Assembly (NCBI RefSeq): GCF_000421545.1
Contig: NZ_ATXF01000005.1
Coordinates: 310,001-374,000 of the forward strand
From: Agromyces italicus DSM 16388
Lineage (GTDB): Bacteria; Actinomycetota; Actinomycetes; Actinomycetales; Microbacteriaceae
Direction of reading: 5' to 3'
Length of the DNA: 64,000 bases
Shown: one piece after another, positions 6,599-15,065 of the stretch
How positions within the stretch are numbered: the stretch's first letter is position 1
How the letters are laid out: the number at the start of each line of letters is the position of its first letter
Notes under the pieces: model-generated
Databases searched by the model: none
What the model saw: only the letters and a program-made list of their open reading frames with translations
What the model was told of the DNA's origin: nothing
Program-made: the position numbers and the translations under genes

Positions 6599-8670
6599 CG
6601 GGCCTCCTCCTTCTCGGGCGCCGCGTCGTCGGCGCGAGCCGCATAGCTGTGGCCGGTCGCGTCGGTCAGCGGCACGAGCTCCGGGCGGCGGGCGCCGACC
6701 GGCCGACCCTCGATCGAGCGTGGCGCGAAGCGGTCTCCGGTCACGAAGTCCCGCGGTGACGGAACCGTGCCGGGAATCTGATGCAGTCGGTCCGCACCGT
6801 CCTCGATCGAGAGCACCGAGCCGAGCAGGCCCCGGGTGTACTCGTGCTGGGGCCTGGTGAGCAGACTCGTGGTCGGTGCGGACTCGACGACCTGTCCCGC
6901 GTACATGACCGTGATGCGGTGGGCGAGCTCGGCGACGAGGGCGAGGTCGTGGCTCACGAACACCATGGCGAAGCCGAGCTTCTCGCGGAGCTCGTTGAGC
7001 AGGTCGACGACCTGGGCCTGCACGGTCACATCGAGCGCGGTCGTCGGCTCGTCGGCGACCACGAGCTTGGGGCTGCGGGTCAGCGCCATCGCGATGAGCA
7101 CCCGCTGACGCTGTCCACCCGAGAGTTCGTGCGGGTAGCTCTTGAGCGTGCGCTCCGGGTCGAGGCCGACGAGGGTCAGGAGCTCCTCCGCCGTGCGGGT
7201 TCCGCCGCGCTTCGTCAGCTGCGCGAGCTGCGAACGGATCAGCATCGACGGGTTGAGCGAGCTCAGGGCGTCCTGGTAGACCATCGCCATCTCATGGCCG
7301 AGCAGCGCCCGGCGCTCCTTCGGCGGCATGGTGAGCAGGTCGCGCCCCTGGAAGAGGATCTCGCCGCTCACGACCGCCGACTCGGGGAGGAGGCCCATGA
7401 TCGCGAGGCTCGTGATCGACTTTCCGCACCCCGACTCACCGACGAGCGCCATCGTCTCGCCGGGACGAACCGAGAAGCCGACCCCGTCGACGACGGCGAC
7501 GTCGCCGTGCCGCTCGGGGAACCGGATCGAGAGGTTGCGCACCTCGAGCAGCGGCTCGGCGTCGCCTTCGTAGACGAGCCGGCCGCTACGCGCCGACTCC
7601 GCGGCCCGAAGCTCGGCAAGGTGCGCCTCGAGCGCCCCCGATCGGGCGGCCGCCTCGGCGGCCTCGCGGCCGATCGCGCTCGTCGCGGTGGTGGTGACCG
7701 TGGTGATCGTCGCCGACCTGGTGTCGAGCGCCGGGTCGTAGCCCGCCTCGGCGTCGACCACGGCGTCGAGCGCGGCGTCTTCGGCGGCGACCTCGGCGAT
7801 GGCCCTGGCGGCGCGGGGCTTCACGCCCGGCTTCACCAGCGCATCGGTGACGCCCTCGGCCAGGACGTTGAGCGAGAGCACCGTCAACAGGATGAGCACG
7901 CCGGGGAAGAAGGTCGCCCACCAGCCGCCCGAGAGCAGCAGGTTGCGGCCGGAGGCGATGACGTTGCCCCAGGACGGCGCCGGATCCTGCACGCCGGCAC
8001 CGATGAACGAGAGGCTCGCCTCGAAGACGATCGCGTCGGCGACGAGCACCGTCACGAACACGAGGATGGGTGCGGCGCAGTTGCGGGCGACGTGCCACGC
8101 GAGGATGTACGGCATGCGCGCGCCCATGACGCGCTCGGCCGCCACGTAGTCCTCACCGACCTGTGCGAGCACGTTCGCCCGCACGATTCGCGCGATCTGC
8201 GGAATGTAGAGGAAGGCGATGGTGCCGATGAGCACCGGAAGCTCCTTGCCGAAGACCGCGACGAAGACGATCGCCAGGGCGATGCCGGGGAACGACATGA
8301 TGATGTCGAGGATCCGCATGATGACTTCGCGGACCCAGTTCGGCCCGGTCGCGGCGATCGAGCCGACGACCGCACCGGCGATCAGGGCGAGAGTCGTCGC
8401 GCCGAGACCGATCGCGAGCGAGTACCGCGCCCCGAAGACGAGCCGCGAGAAGATGTCGCGGCCGTTCCGGTCGGTGCCGAAGAGGTGCTCCCACGACGGG
8501 GGCTGAGCGGGGATGCCCGACTTGAGCGGGTCGTACGGCGCCACGAGTGGGGCGAAAACAGCGAGGAGGACGATGAGCACGAGGAACGCGAGCGCGATCC
8601 TCGAGCCGATCGGCATCGCCCCGATGCGCTGACCGGGGACGCTGAGGCGTTCGGCGAGTGAGCGACGCAT
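6595..8670 (-). CDS. Permease-ATPase fusion of dipeptide-type ABC importer (DppC-DppD-like)
   Basis: A 691-residue fusion. Residues about 1-290 are a DppC-type permease: a TM segment near 25, the LFGTDRNGRDIFSRLVFGAR motif and about six membrane spans with an EAA-type loop. A linker (about 290-375) rich in Ala, Thr and Glu follows. Residues about 375-640 form the ATPase: Walker A GESGCGKS, signature LSGGQRQR, Walker B LVVADEPTTALD, and the OppD-type C-terminal VPSPRDF segment. The same fusion is known to me from sialic-acid importers of this class (SatC, corynebacterial SiaG), recalled and not checked. ATG at 8670 follows the upstream permease stop after 3 nt. Confidence 0.92.
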   Translation of the reverse strand: MRRSLAERLSVPGQRIGAMPIGSRIALAFLVLIVLLAVFAPLVAPYDPLKSGIPAQPPSWEHLFGTDRNGRDIFSRLVFGARYSLAIGLGATTLALIAGAVVGSIAATGPNWVREVIMRILDIIMSFPGIALAIVFVAVFGKELPVLIGTIAFLYIPQIARIVRANVLAQVGEDYVAAERVMGARMPYILAWHVARNCAAPILVFVTVLVADAIVFEASLSFIGAGVQDPAPSWGNVIASGRNLLLSGGWWATFFPGVLILLTVLSLNVLAEGVTDALVKPGVKPRAARAIAEVAAEDAALDAVVDAEAGYDPALDTRSATITTVTTTATSAIGREAAEAAARSGALEAHLAELRAAESARSGRLVYEGDAEPLLEVRNLSIRFPERHGDVAVVDGVGFSVRPGETMALVGESGCGKSITSLAIMGLLPESAVVSGEILFQGRDLLTMPPKERRALLGHEMAMVYQDALSSLNPSMLIRSQLAQLTKRGGTRTAEELLTLVGLDPERTLKSYPHELSGGQRQRVLIAMALTRSPKLVVADEPTTALDVTVQAQVVDLLNELREKLGFAMVFVSHDLALVAELAHRITVMYAGQVVESAPTTSLLTRPQHEYTRGLLGSVLSIEDGADRLHQIPGTVPSPRDFVTGDRFAPRSIEGRPVGARRPELVPLTDATGHSYAARADDAAPEKEEAR

Positions 8671-8673
8671 CGG

Positions 8674-9627
8674 TTACACCGTCCGGATTCTTGGGTTGAT
8701 GAGGAGGTACAGCAGGTCGACGGCGATGTTCACGAACACGAAGGTGAGCGCGATGGTGAGGGTCACGCCCTGAACGAGGTTGATGTCGTTGTTCGTGACG
8801 CCGTTGAGGATGAGCTTGCCCATGCCGGGCAGGTCGAAGATGACCTCGATGACGACCGCCCCGCCGAGGAGGTAGCCGATTCGAAGGCCGAGCACGGTGA
8901 CCGGGGTGATGAGCGCGTTGCGCAGCACGTTGCGGCCGACGACGACGTGGCGGGGAAGCCCGCTGCCGATGGCGGTGCGCACGTAGTCGCGGTCGAGTTC
9001 TTCGACCATCGAGGTGCGCACGACGCGGGTGAGGGAGGCGGCGACGGGGATGCCGAGGGCGACCGCGGGCAGCGCCATGGACATCAGCCAGCCGCTGAAC
9101 GAGTCGTTCGGATTCACGTAGCCGCCCGTCGGGAACCAGCCGAGGCCGAGCGCGAAGGTCTGGATGAGCAGGATCGCGAGCCAGAACGAGGGGATGGCGA
9201 TGCCGGCGATCGACAGCACGCGCGTGAGCTGATCGGGCCACCGGTCGCGATAGAGGGCTCCGGTGACGCCCATCGTGAGCGAGAGCACCGCGGCGATGAG
9301 GAGGCCGAGGAAGGTGAGCTGGAGCGTGAGCGGGAACGCCGTCGCGATCGCCTCGGAGACCGGCTGCGCCGGCGGCACGGTGGTACCGAGGTCGCCCTGG
9401 AGCAGGTTCCCGAGGAATCGCAGGTACTGCAGGATGACCGGGTCGTTGAGTCCCATCTTCTCGCGATACGCGTCACGGGCCTCCTGCGATGAACTCTCGC
9501 CGAGGGCGTTGATCGCGGGGTCGCCGGGGGCGAACTGCATCACGAAGAAGACGAGCGCGGTGATGCCGAGCACCATGATCGGCAGGATCGCGAGGCGGCG
9601 CAGCATGAGCCGCAGCAGGGTCGTCAC
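8674..9627 (-). CDS. Dipeptide-type ABC importer permease (DppB-like)
   Basis: A 317-residue integral membrane protein with about six spans. It has the family N-terminal pattern LGITALVFFVMQFAPGDP, a periplasmic loop GDLGTTVPPAQPVSEAI, and the EAA loop region ARTSMVEELDRDYVRTA-like near residues 200-225. GTG at 9627 is chosen because GAAGGAGT lies about 9 nt upstream; an internal ATG seven codons later lacks a good site. It pairs with the permease half of the fusion protein downstream. The gene lies behind a stem-loop that follows the binding-protein gene. Confidence 0.92.
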   Translation of the reverse strand: MTTLLRLMLRRLAILPIMVLGITALVFFVMQFAPGDPAINALGESSSQEARDAYREKMGLNDPVILQYLRFLGNLLQGDLGTTVPPAQPVSEAIATAFPLTLQLTFLGLLIAAVLSLTMGVTGALYRDRWPDQLTRVLSIAGIAIPSFWLAILLIQTFALGLGWFPTGGYVNPNDSFSGWLMSMALPAVALGIPVAASLTRVVRTSMVEELDRDYVRTAIGSGLPRHVVVGRNVLRNALITPVTVLGLRIGYLLGGAVVIEVIFDLPGMGKLILNGVTNNDINLVQGVTLTIALTFVFVNIAVDLLYLLINPRIRTV

Positions 9628-9651
9628 GGGTGGACTCCTTCGAAGTGGAGA

Positions 9652-9685
9652 CCGGGGGCAGGCGGTGTGGAACGCCGGCCCCCGG
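9652..9685 (-). terminator. Intercistronic stem-loop after the binding-protein gene
   Basis: CCGGGGGC at 9652-9659 pairs exactly with GCCCCCGG at 9678-9685. It lies between the binding-protein stop and the first permease gene, where such hairpins commonly stabilise the upstream message or dampen read-through so that binding protein exceeds membrane components. There is no T-tract. Confidence 0.45.
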
Positions 9686-9703
9686 AAGCGATCGGACCCG
9701 GCG

Positions 9704-11308
9704 TCAGCCCTTGCGGGCGACGTCGATGAACGACAGGCCGGTGAAGGCGAGCGGCTCGAAGGCGGCGAGGGCGTCGTCGTCCCATGCGGTGGGCAGCTTG
9801 CGGTGCACGAGCGGGTAGACCGGCCCCTCCTCCGCGATGATGTCGAACGCCTGACCCCAGAGCTGCTTCTGTTCGGCCGCATCGGCGGTCGCGACCGCCG
9901 AGTCGAGCAGCCGGGTGATCTCGGCGAAGCCCTCGGAGTCGGCCCAGCGGTAGCGCTGGGTCGGCCAGGGGGTCGCCGCGCCGTACCACCAGCGCAGCAG
10001 CAGGTCGGCGTCGTTGCCGAACACCGAGGGATCGCCGGGGGCGACCATGACCGTGTAGGCACCCGAATCGACGATCTTGTACTGCGCACCCGACTGGTTG
10101 ACGTTCAGCGTGGTCTTCACGCCGAGCGCATCGAGATCCTCCTTGATGAGCGGCAGCACGTCTTTCACCCAGCTGGTGTCGGTCGCGATGAGTTCGATCG
10201 AGAGGTCCTTGACGCCCGCGTCGGCGAGCAGTGACTTCGCCTTGTCGAGGTCGTAGCTGTAGACCGTCGACGCCTTCTGGTACGAGGGGTGCTCCTTCTG
10301 GAGGTAGCTCGTCGCGGCGGCGGCCTGCCCGAGCATGCCGACGTCGACGAGCTTGTCGTAGTCGATCGCGTAGCGGAACGCCTGGCGCACGCGCACGTCG
10401 TCGAAGGGCTTCGCGGCGGCGTTGAACATCATGAACAGCTGGCCGAACGACTGCACAGATTCGACGTGGACGTCTTTGGAGAGCGACGCGACGTCGATGT
10501 AGGGCACGTCTTCGATGGCCTGCACGCGGCCCGACTGCACCGCGGTCACGCGGGCTGCGGCGTCGGAGAGCAGGTTCCAGGTCATCGCCGCGGCGAGCGC
10601 GGGGCGCGGGCCGTTGTAGGCGTCGTTGCGCTCGAAGGTGATCTTGTCGTCCTTCTTGGCGCTCGTGATCTTGTAGGGGCCGGTGCCGGTGGGCAGCGCA
10701 TCGAATGCGGCCTGGTCGGCTTCGACGATCGCCTTCGGCACGATCTTCACGACGGAGAGCCGCTCGAGCGCGAGCGAGAACGGCTGGCTGAGCGAGATCT
10801 CGACCGTCTGGTCGTCGACCTTCGTGATTCCCGAGACGAACGGGATGAACGTCGCGTAGAGCGAGGCGTTCGCCGGGTCGAGGACCCGTTGGAACGAGAA
10901 GACGACGTCGTCGGCGGTCACCGGGCTGCCGTCGTGGAAGACGGCGTCCTTGCGCAGCGCGGCGGTGACCTTCGTCCCGTCGACCTCAGGGAGGTCGGCG
11001 GCCAGCGCCGCGTACGGCTCGCGGCTGACGGGGTCGAGCTCGACGAGCCCCTCGAGGATGTGCCAGTTCGCGGCGACGGTCACGGCGCCGGTCGTGGTCA
11101 TCGGATCGAAGCCGGTCGAGAGCGCGTACGAGATGCCGGCCTCGATGGTGGCATTCTCATCGACGGCACCGCCGGATGCCTCGGCGCCGGGCTTGTTGGT
11201 GGACGCGGGCCCCGAGCAGGCGGCGAGGGTGGCGATGATGCCGGCAGCGCCGGCCGCCTGGAGGAAGACCCGGCGGCTCGTCTCAACGTGGAGCGTTTCC
11301 TTCAACAT
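9704..11308 (-). CDS. ABC importer substrate-binding lipoprotein (family 5, sialic acid candidate)
   Basis: A 534-residue extracellular solute-binding protein family 5 (DppA/SatA type). The N-terminus has twin arginines in TSRRVFLQAAG and a lipobox LAAC near residue 31, so it is probably Tat-exported and lipid-anchored. The mature chain has family 5 landmarks: VADD-type VTADDVVFSFQRVLDP, GTGPYKI and a C-terminal YPLVHRKLP segment. It is the first gene of the nan operon; the operator at 11332-11352 lies 24 nt upstream. The ligand is inferred from the downstream lyase, kinase and epimerase. Confidence 0.9.
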   Translation of the reverse strand: MLKETLHVETSRRVFLQAAGAAGIIATLAACSGPASTNKPGAEASGGAVDENATIEAGISYALSTGFDPMTTTGAVTVAANWHILEGLVELDPVSREPYAALAADLPEVDGTKVTAALRKDAVFHDGSPVTADDVVFSFQRVLDPANASLYATFIPFVSGITKVDDQTVEISLSQPFSLALERLSVVKIVPKAIVEADQAAFDALPTGTGPYKITSAKKDDKITFERNDAYNGPRPALAAAMTWNLLSDAAARVTAVQSGRVQAIEDVPYIDVASLSKDVHVESVQSFGQLFMMFNAAAKPFDDVRVRQAFRYAIDYDKLVDVGMLGQAAAATSYLQKEHPSYQKASTVYSYDLDKAKSLLADAGVKDLSIELIATDTSWVKDVLPLIKEDLDALGVKTTLNVNQSGAQYKIVDSGAYTVMVAPGDPSVFGNDADLLLRWWYGAATPWPTQRYRWADSEGFAEITRLLDSAVATADAAEQKQLWGQAFDIIAEEGPVYPLVHRKLPTAWDDDALAAFEPLAFTGLSFIDVARKG

Positions 11309-11331
11309 TGGATGAATTCTCCTGGATATCG

Positions 11332-11352
11332 GACATCAGACGTCGTATCTGA
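11332..11352. promoter_or_regulatory. Candidate GntR (NanR-type) operator, nan operon
   Basis: The site reads GACATCAGACGTC then GTATCTGA. It contains the outer inverted repeat TCAGA-N7-TCTGA and a GACGTC core. It aligns with the perfect palindrome at 13174-13191 (shared pattern GACATCWGAYGTC...AT). It lies between the divergent binding-protein gene and the GntR gene, so one bound regulator could control both. Confidence 0.62.
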
Positions 11353-11397
11353 GTAAAGTGAATCTAGCCCCGATACGAACGAAAGGTCAAGCCGACG

Positions 11398-12135
11398 ATG
11401 GCGACACAGGATCAGACCGTCACCCCGGTCTTCTCAGCCGCTCCGCGCAAGCGCGATGCGGTGACCGATCGGATCAAGGACCTGATTCTCTCGGAGGGTC
11501 TGCGACCCGGCGACCTGATGCCCACCGAGGCCGACATCTGCGCCCGCCTCGAAGTGAGTCGCTCGAGCGTGCGTGAGGCGATGCGGATGCTCGCGGCGCT
11601 CGACATCGTCGAGGTGCGCCACGGCCACGGCACCTATGTCGGCCAGCTCTCGCTCGCCCCACTCGTCGAGGGGCTCGTCTTCAGGGGCGTCGTCGACCAG
11701 GACGACAGCGTCGCGGCCCTGCGCGAGGTCGTCGAGGTTCGCGAGGCGCTCGATCTCGCCATGGCCGAACAGGTGGTCACGGCGCTCGAGGGCACGCACG
11801 ACCCCGACCTCGCCGAGCTCGTCGCGAAGATGACCGCGAAGGCGAATCGCGGCGAGGGGTTCGCCGCAGAGGATTACGCCTTTCACACACGTCTGCTCGA
11901 CTACCTCGACAACGCCCTCGTCGGCCAGCTCGTCGCCGCGTTCTGGGAGGTGAACACGGTGGTCTACCCGAAGCTCGGCCTCGCGCCGGCCGCCGACATC
12001 GCCGACACCGCACACGCGCACGGCGCCATGCTCGAGGCCGCGGTCGCGGGCGATGTCGCCCGCTATCGCGCCGCCGTCGTCGAACACTACCTCCCGCTGC
12101 GGCGCGCGCTCGAGAAGGCGTCGCCTCGCAACTGA
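11398..12135 (+). CDS. GntR/FadR-subfamily regulator, likely of sialic acid genes
   Basis: A 245-residue regulator. Residues about 18-85 form the GntR winged helix (ILSEGLRPGDLMPTEADI, SRSSVREAMRML, VEVRHGHGTYV). Residues about 100-240 are an all-helical FCD ligand domain with conserved Asp and His residues (YAFHTRLLDYLDN, AHAHGAML) that bind metal in this class. It is divergent from the nan operon. By position it should bind the operators at 11332 and 13174 and respond to a sialic-acid intermediate, like NanR of other actinobacteria; that effector is inferred. It also covers its own promoter region, suggesting autoregulation. Confidence 0.85.
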   Translation: MATQDQTVTPVFSAAPRKRDAVTDRIKDLILSEGLRPGDLMPTEADICARLEVSRSSVREAMRMLAALDIVEVRHGHGTYVGQLSLAPLVEGLVFRGVVDQDDSVAALREVVEVREALDLAMAEQVVTALEGTHDPDLAELVAKMTAKANRGEGFAAEDYAFHTRLLDYLDNALVGQLVAAFWEVNTVVYPKLGLAPAADIADTAHAHGAMLEAAVAGDVARYRAAVVEHYLPLRRALEKASPRN

Positions 12136-12160
12136 CCGGGCGTGCGTGGCACCACCCGCC

Positions 12161-13129
12161 TCACTCTGCGCCGAGCAGCTCGGCGAAGGTCTGGAGCGTG
12201 AGCAGGTCGTCATCGTGACCGCCGCCCTCGTGCGCGTTGTACGGCCAGACGGTGATCTCCTTCGGCCCGGCATAGCGGTTGTACGCCGCGAACACGGTCG
12301 AGGGCGGGCAGACCGGGTCCATGAGGGCGACGGTGATCCGCACCGGCGCAGCAGCCCGGGCGGCGAAATTCACCCCGTCGAAGTAGGCGAGCGTATCGAG
12401 CACGTCCTCGCGGCGGTCGCGATACCACGACAAGTAGTCGACGATCTCGCGATACGGCCGCGCATCGGTGATGACGGTCGCCCGCGGGAAGTCGCAGAGG
12501 AAAGGCACCCTCGCCACCACGCACGAGAGAGCGGGAACGAGGCCGGCCACGGCGAGCGCGAGTCCGCCGCCCTGGCTGACGCCGAACACGCCGACGCGGT
12601 TCGGATCGATCTGCGGCAGTTCACGAGCGACCTCGGTCAACCGCACCGCGTCGACGATCAGTCTCCGGTAGTAGTAGGTCTCGGGGCCCTCGATCCCCCG
12701 GGTCAGGAAGCCGGGCACCTGCGGCCCCGAGCCCGCATCGTCGGGTGTCGCGCCGCGCGATCCACTCCAGGCCTGCCCGCGAGTGTCGAGCTCGAGATGC
12801 GCATAGCCCGCCGACGCCCAGAGCAGGTTCTCCGCGGCGTCGCCGCGGCCCCGCCCGTAGCCGTGGAACTGGACCACCGCGGGCAGCGGCCCCCTCGCCC
12901 CCGACGGAATCCGGAGCCACGCGCGCACCTGCTGCCCGCCCGAACCCGCGAAGGACACGTCGAAGACCTCGACCGTGGCGAGCGGCGTCTCGACCGGCTC
13001 GATCCGCACGTCGAGGTCGAACTCCCGCGCCTCCGCGAGGGTCTCCGACCAGAACCGATCGAAGTCCTTCGGTTCGCGTGCGCTTCCACGGTATTCACGG
13101 AGTTCGGTCTCGGGCAGGTCGACGTACAT
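12161..13129 (-). CDS. Acetylxylan esterase/cephalosporin-C deacetylase family hydrolase
   Basis: A 322-residue alpha/beta-hydrolase of the AXE1 family, which removes acetyl groups from sugars. The Ser nucleophile is in VFGVSQGGGLALA, the Asp in LMDPVCPPSTVF and the His in AHEGGG, the normal order and spacing. No signal peptide, so it acts in the cytoplasm. ATG at 13129 has GAGAGGA upstream; a more distal GTG would place the start inside the operator. The palindrome at 13174-13191 resembles the nan operator, which suggests the enzyme de-O-acetylates imported sialic acids or related sugars. That role is inferred. Confidence 0.85.
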   Translation of the reverse strand: MYVDLPETELREYRGSAREPKDFDRFWSETLAEAREFDLDVRIEPVETPLATVEVFDVSFAGSGGQQVRAWLRIPSGARGPLPAVVQFHGYGRGRGDAAENLLWASAGYAHLELDTRGQAWSGSRGATPDDAGSGPQVPGFLTRGIEGPETYYYRRLIVDAVRLTEVARELPQIDPNRVGVFGVSQGGGLALAVAGLVPALSCVVARVPFLCDFPRATVITDARPYREIVDYLSWYRDRREDVLDTLAYFDGVNFAARAAAPVRITVALMDPVCPPSTVFAAYNRYAGPKEITVWPYNAHEGGGHDDDLLTLQTFAELLGAE

Positions 13130-13173
13130 CGGGGTCCTCTCGCTGGGTGTCCGAATGCATCCAACCACACTGG

Positions 13174-13191
13174 ACATCTGATGTCAGATGT
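13174..13191. promoter_or_regulatory. Perfect palindromic operator upstream of the esterase gene
   Basis: ACATCTGATGTCAGATGT is a perfect inverted repeat of 8-bp arms around TG. It starts 45 nt upstream of the esterase ATG and matches the operator at 11332-11352 at most positions. It probably places the esterase in the same GntR regulon. Confidence 0.62.
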
Positions 13192-13268
13192 GGTGAAGTG
13201 AGGCGACCTCTCGGGTGTGGGGTCCATCCTGGCCATCGCCCGAGTCATGCCCACGACAAGGAAGTCAC

Positions 13269-13511
13269 ATGCTCCACAATCTGACCGGTTGGCACGCCGT
13301 CATCATCCTCTTCGTGATCCTCCTGATCTTCGGCGCGCCGAAGCTGCCGCAACTCGCGCGAAGCCTCGGCCAGTCGATGCACATCCTGAAGAAGGAGGTG
13401 CGATCGCCTGCGGCCGACGAGGCAGAAGACGCGGCGGAAGAGGCAGCGGGCCCGGCCGCGACGCAGCACCCCGTCGGCGCCGCTCGGCGAGCGGGCGACG
13501 CGCAGGTCTGA
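13269..13511 (+). CDS. tatA: Twin-arginine translocase subunit TatA
   Basis: An 80-residue protein with the TatA layout: a short periplasmic start, one TM helix (WHAVIILFVILLIFG), the hinge FGAPKLPQLARSLGQSM and an amphipathic helix, then an acidic Ala-rich tail. ATG at 13269 is preceded by AAGGAA at good spacing; an upstream GTG in the same frame gives an unlikely polar extension. TatB and TatC genes are not nearby. It forms the protein-conducting part of the Tat pathway, which at least one protein in this window (the binding protein at 9704) appears to use. Confidence 0.9.
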   Translation: MLHNLTGWHAVIILFVILLIFGAPKLPQLARSLGQSMHILKKEVRSPAADEAEDAAEEAAGPAATQHPVGAARRAGDAQV

Positions 13512-13596
13512 CCGCCCCGATCGGGAACCCGAACGCCGCATCCGGACATATTCATTGCAGAGGCCGCACCCGACGGCCCCTGCGAGGGAGCCCGAC

Positions 13597-14178
13597 ATGC
13601 ACCACGACCGGAACGACGTGAGAGCGGTGGTCGTCTCACCGCGACGCCTGATGCGCATCGCGCTCTCGAACCTGCTGCGGGCGCAGGGCATCGGCTCGGT
13701 CGGCGAGGCCGCCGGGTACACCGAGGCGATCATCGCCGCCGACGCCGACCGGGCGCAGCTCGTCGTCGTCGACCTCGAGCTCTCGACCGAGCACGGCGCC
13801 GGCTTCCTGCACGAGCTCCGCGCGACGGGCGGCAACCCGGGAGTGCTCGCCCTGCACCGGGGCGCCGCCCCCGGCGAGACCGGTCGCGACCACGGCATCC
13901 TGCTGCTCGACCCCGACGCCGCACCCGCCGAGCTCGCGAGCGCCGTGCACACCCTCTGCGCGGGCCGCAGCGCGCATCGACTGCCGCGCCTCACCCCGCG
14001 GCAGCTCGAGGTGCTCGCGCTCGTGGCGAAGGGGTACTCGAACGACGAGATCCGGCGCGAGCTCGCCATCGGCCTGCCGACCGTGAAGCAGCACGTTCGC
14101 GACATCCTCGCCCGACTCGGCGCGAGGACGCGGATCGAGGCGGTGTACCGGGCCCGCGCGAGCGGGGTCGTGGTCTAG
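13597..14178 (+). CDS. LuxR-type response regulator with degenerate receiver domain
   Basis: A 193-residue protein with an N-terminal receiver-like domain (about 8-115) and a C-terminal GerE/LuxR helix-turn-helix (about 125-190, LTPRQLEVLALVAKGYSNDE, then ELAIGLPTVKQHVRDILARL). The putative phospho-acceptor Asp in VVVDLEL is kept. The acidic pair normally following the first strand is replaced by Ser-Pro (VVVSPRR), so Mg-dependent phosphorylation may be lost. ATG at 13597 has GAGGGAG upstream. No histidine kinase is adjacent. Its target genes are unknown. Confidence 0.8.
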   Translation: MHHDRNDVRAVVVSPRRLMRIALSNLLRAQGIGSVGEAAGYTEAIIAADADRAQLVVVDLELSTEHGAGFLHELRATGGNPGVLALHRGAAPGETGRDHGILLLDPDAAPAELASAVHTLCAGRSAHRLPRLTPRQLEVLALVAKGYSNDEIRRELAIGLPTVKQHVRDILARLGARTRIEAVYRARASGVVV

Positions 14179-14205
14179 TCACGGTCCTGGACCGACGACT
14201 CCGAC

Positions 14206-14856
14206 TCACCGGGGAGCGGGCTTCGGTCCCTTCGCGTGCGACATGTCGTGGAACGCCGCGAACGCCTGCCCCGGCACGGGCATCGGCGTCGTGCCGGGCC
14301 TCGCCCGCAGCCCGTCGAGCACGATGGTGAGCTGGCGGCGCCAGAAGGGCAGGTACTCGCCGCCGTACTGGCCGAGCGAGCCGAGCATGTCGACGAGGAT
14401 GCCGAGGTCGACCGCCGTGACGTCGGCGCGCAAGGCTCCCTCGGCTTGCGCCCTGGCGATGAGGCCCTCGACCAGCGGCTCGAATTCGACGCCCGGCCGA
14501 TGCGTGGGGTCGAGCTCGGCGACGCGGCGCATGACGGCGGGCAGGTACGGCGAGTCCGCGACCCAGGCGCCGAGTCGTTCGACGTAGAGCTCGACCGAAC
14601 GCCAGCCCGTCTCGGCGCCGAGGATCTCGGGGGCGAGATCGTGCAACTCGGCGACCGCGGTGTCGTAGATCTCGCGCACGAGGGCGTCGCGGTTCGGGAA
14701 ATGCCGGTAGACGGTGCCGGCGCCGACCCCCGCCCGCGCGGCGAGCTCGTCGAGCGGCGCGTCGATGCCGCGTTCCGCGAAGAGCCGCCGCGCTTCGCGG
14801 AGCAGGCGTTCGTGATTGCGCCGCGCGTCACGACGCGACGACATCGACGAGGTCAT
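14206..14856 (-). CDS. TetR/AcrR-family transcriptional regulator
   Basis: A 216-residue regulator with the TetR helix-turn-helix at about 15-60 (LLREARRLFAERGIDAPLDE, AARAGVGAGTVYRHFPNRDA) and a helical effector domain with a TetR-like C-terminal region. ATG at 14856 is used, though a second in-frame ATG four codons on is equally possible, as neither has a strong ribosome site. It is convergent with the LuxR gene and divergent from kynA; a TetR-type palindrome lies 11 nt upstream of its start. It may control only itself, or also the kyn operon. Confidence 0.85.
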   Translation of the reverse strand: MTSSMSSRRDARRNHERLLREARRLFAERGIDAPLDELAARAGVGAGTVYRHFPNRDALVREIYDTAVAELHDLAPEILGAETGWRSVELYVERLGAWVADSPYLPAVMRRVAELDPTHRPGVEFEPLVEGLIARAQAEGALRADVTAVDLGILVDMLGSLGQYGGEYLPFWRRQLTIVLDGLRARPGTTPMPVPGQAFAAFHDMSHAKGPKPAPR

Positions 14857-14866
14857 CGCTTCACTG

Positions 14867-14885
14867 TACGCGGAATCGTCGCGTA
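14867..14885. promoter_or_regulatory. Palindromic operator upstream of the TetR gene
   Basis: TACGCG-N7-CGCGTA is a perfect 6-bp inverted repeat with a 7-nt centre, a usual geometry for TetR operators. It lies 11 nt before the TetR start and about 180 nt before kynA. Confidence 0.5.
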
Positions 14886-15005
14886 TGATTCGGAGGGCCG
14901 TCTCCGTTTACCCGAAGAACGGGTCGGCGCTCCTCCACTGGGGGGTGGAGGGCACGACGCGGCGGGCGCGCCGGTTCGCCCGGTCGGCGTCCGCCGCGTC
15001 GCTTC

Positions 15006-15046
15006 GGGGTTTCGAGACGTCGCTGCGCTCCTCCTCAACCCGCTGG
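15006..15046. repeat. Dispersed repeat family A, single unit
   Basis: Carries both family cores, GGTTTCGAGACG and CTCCTCAACCCGC, about 15 nt apart. It ends 8 nt before the -10-like box of kynA. Confidence 0.7.
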
Positions 15047-15065
15047 TGACGCATAGGCTGGTGGG

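Noticed and set aside
6781..8661. Large plus-strand frame opposite the transporter fusion
   Set aside because: Composition is Arg/Asp/Gly-rich with no domain; both Walker motifs and permease spans lie on the minus strand.
14184..14196. Terminator between the LuxR and TetR genes
   Set aside because: Only a 6-bp arm palindrome with a one-base centre, too tight for a hairpin of meaningful stability.
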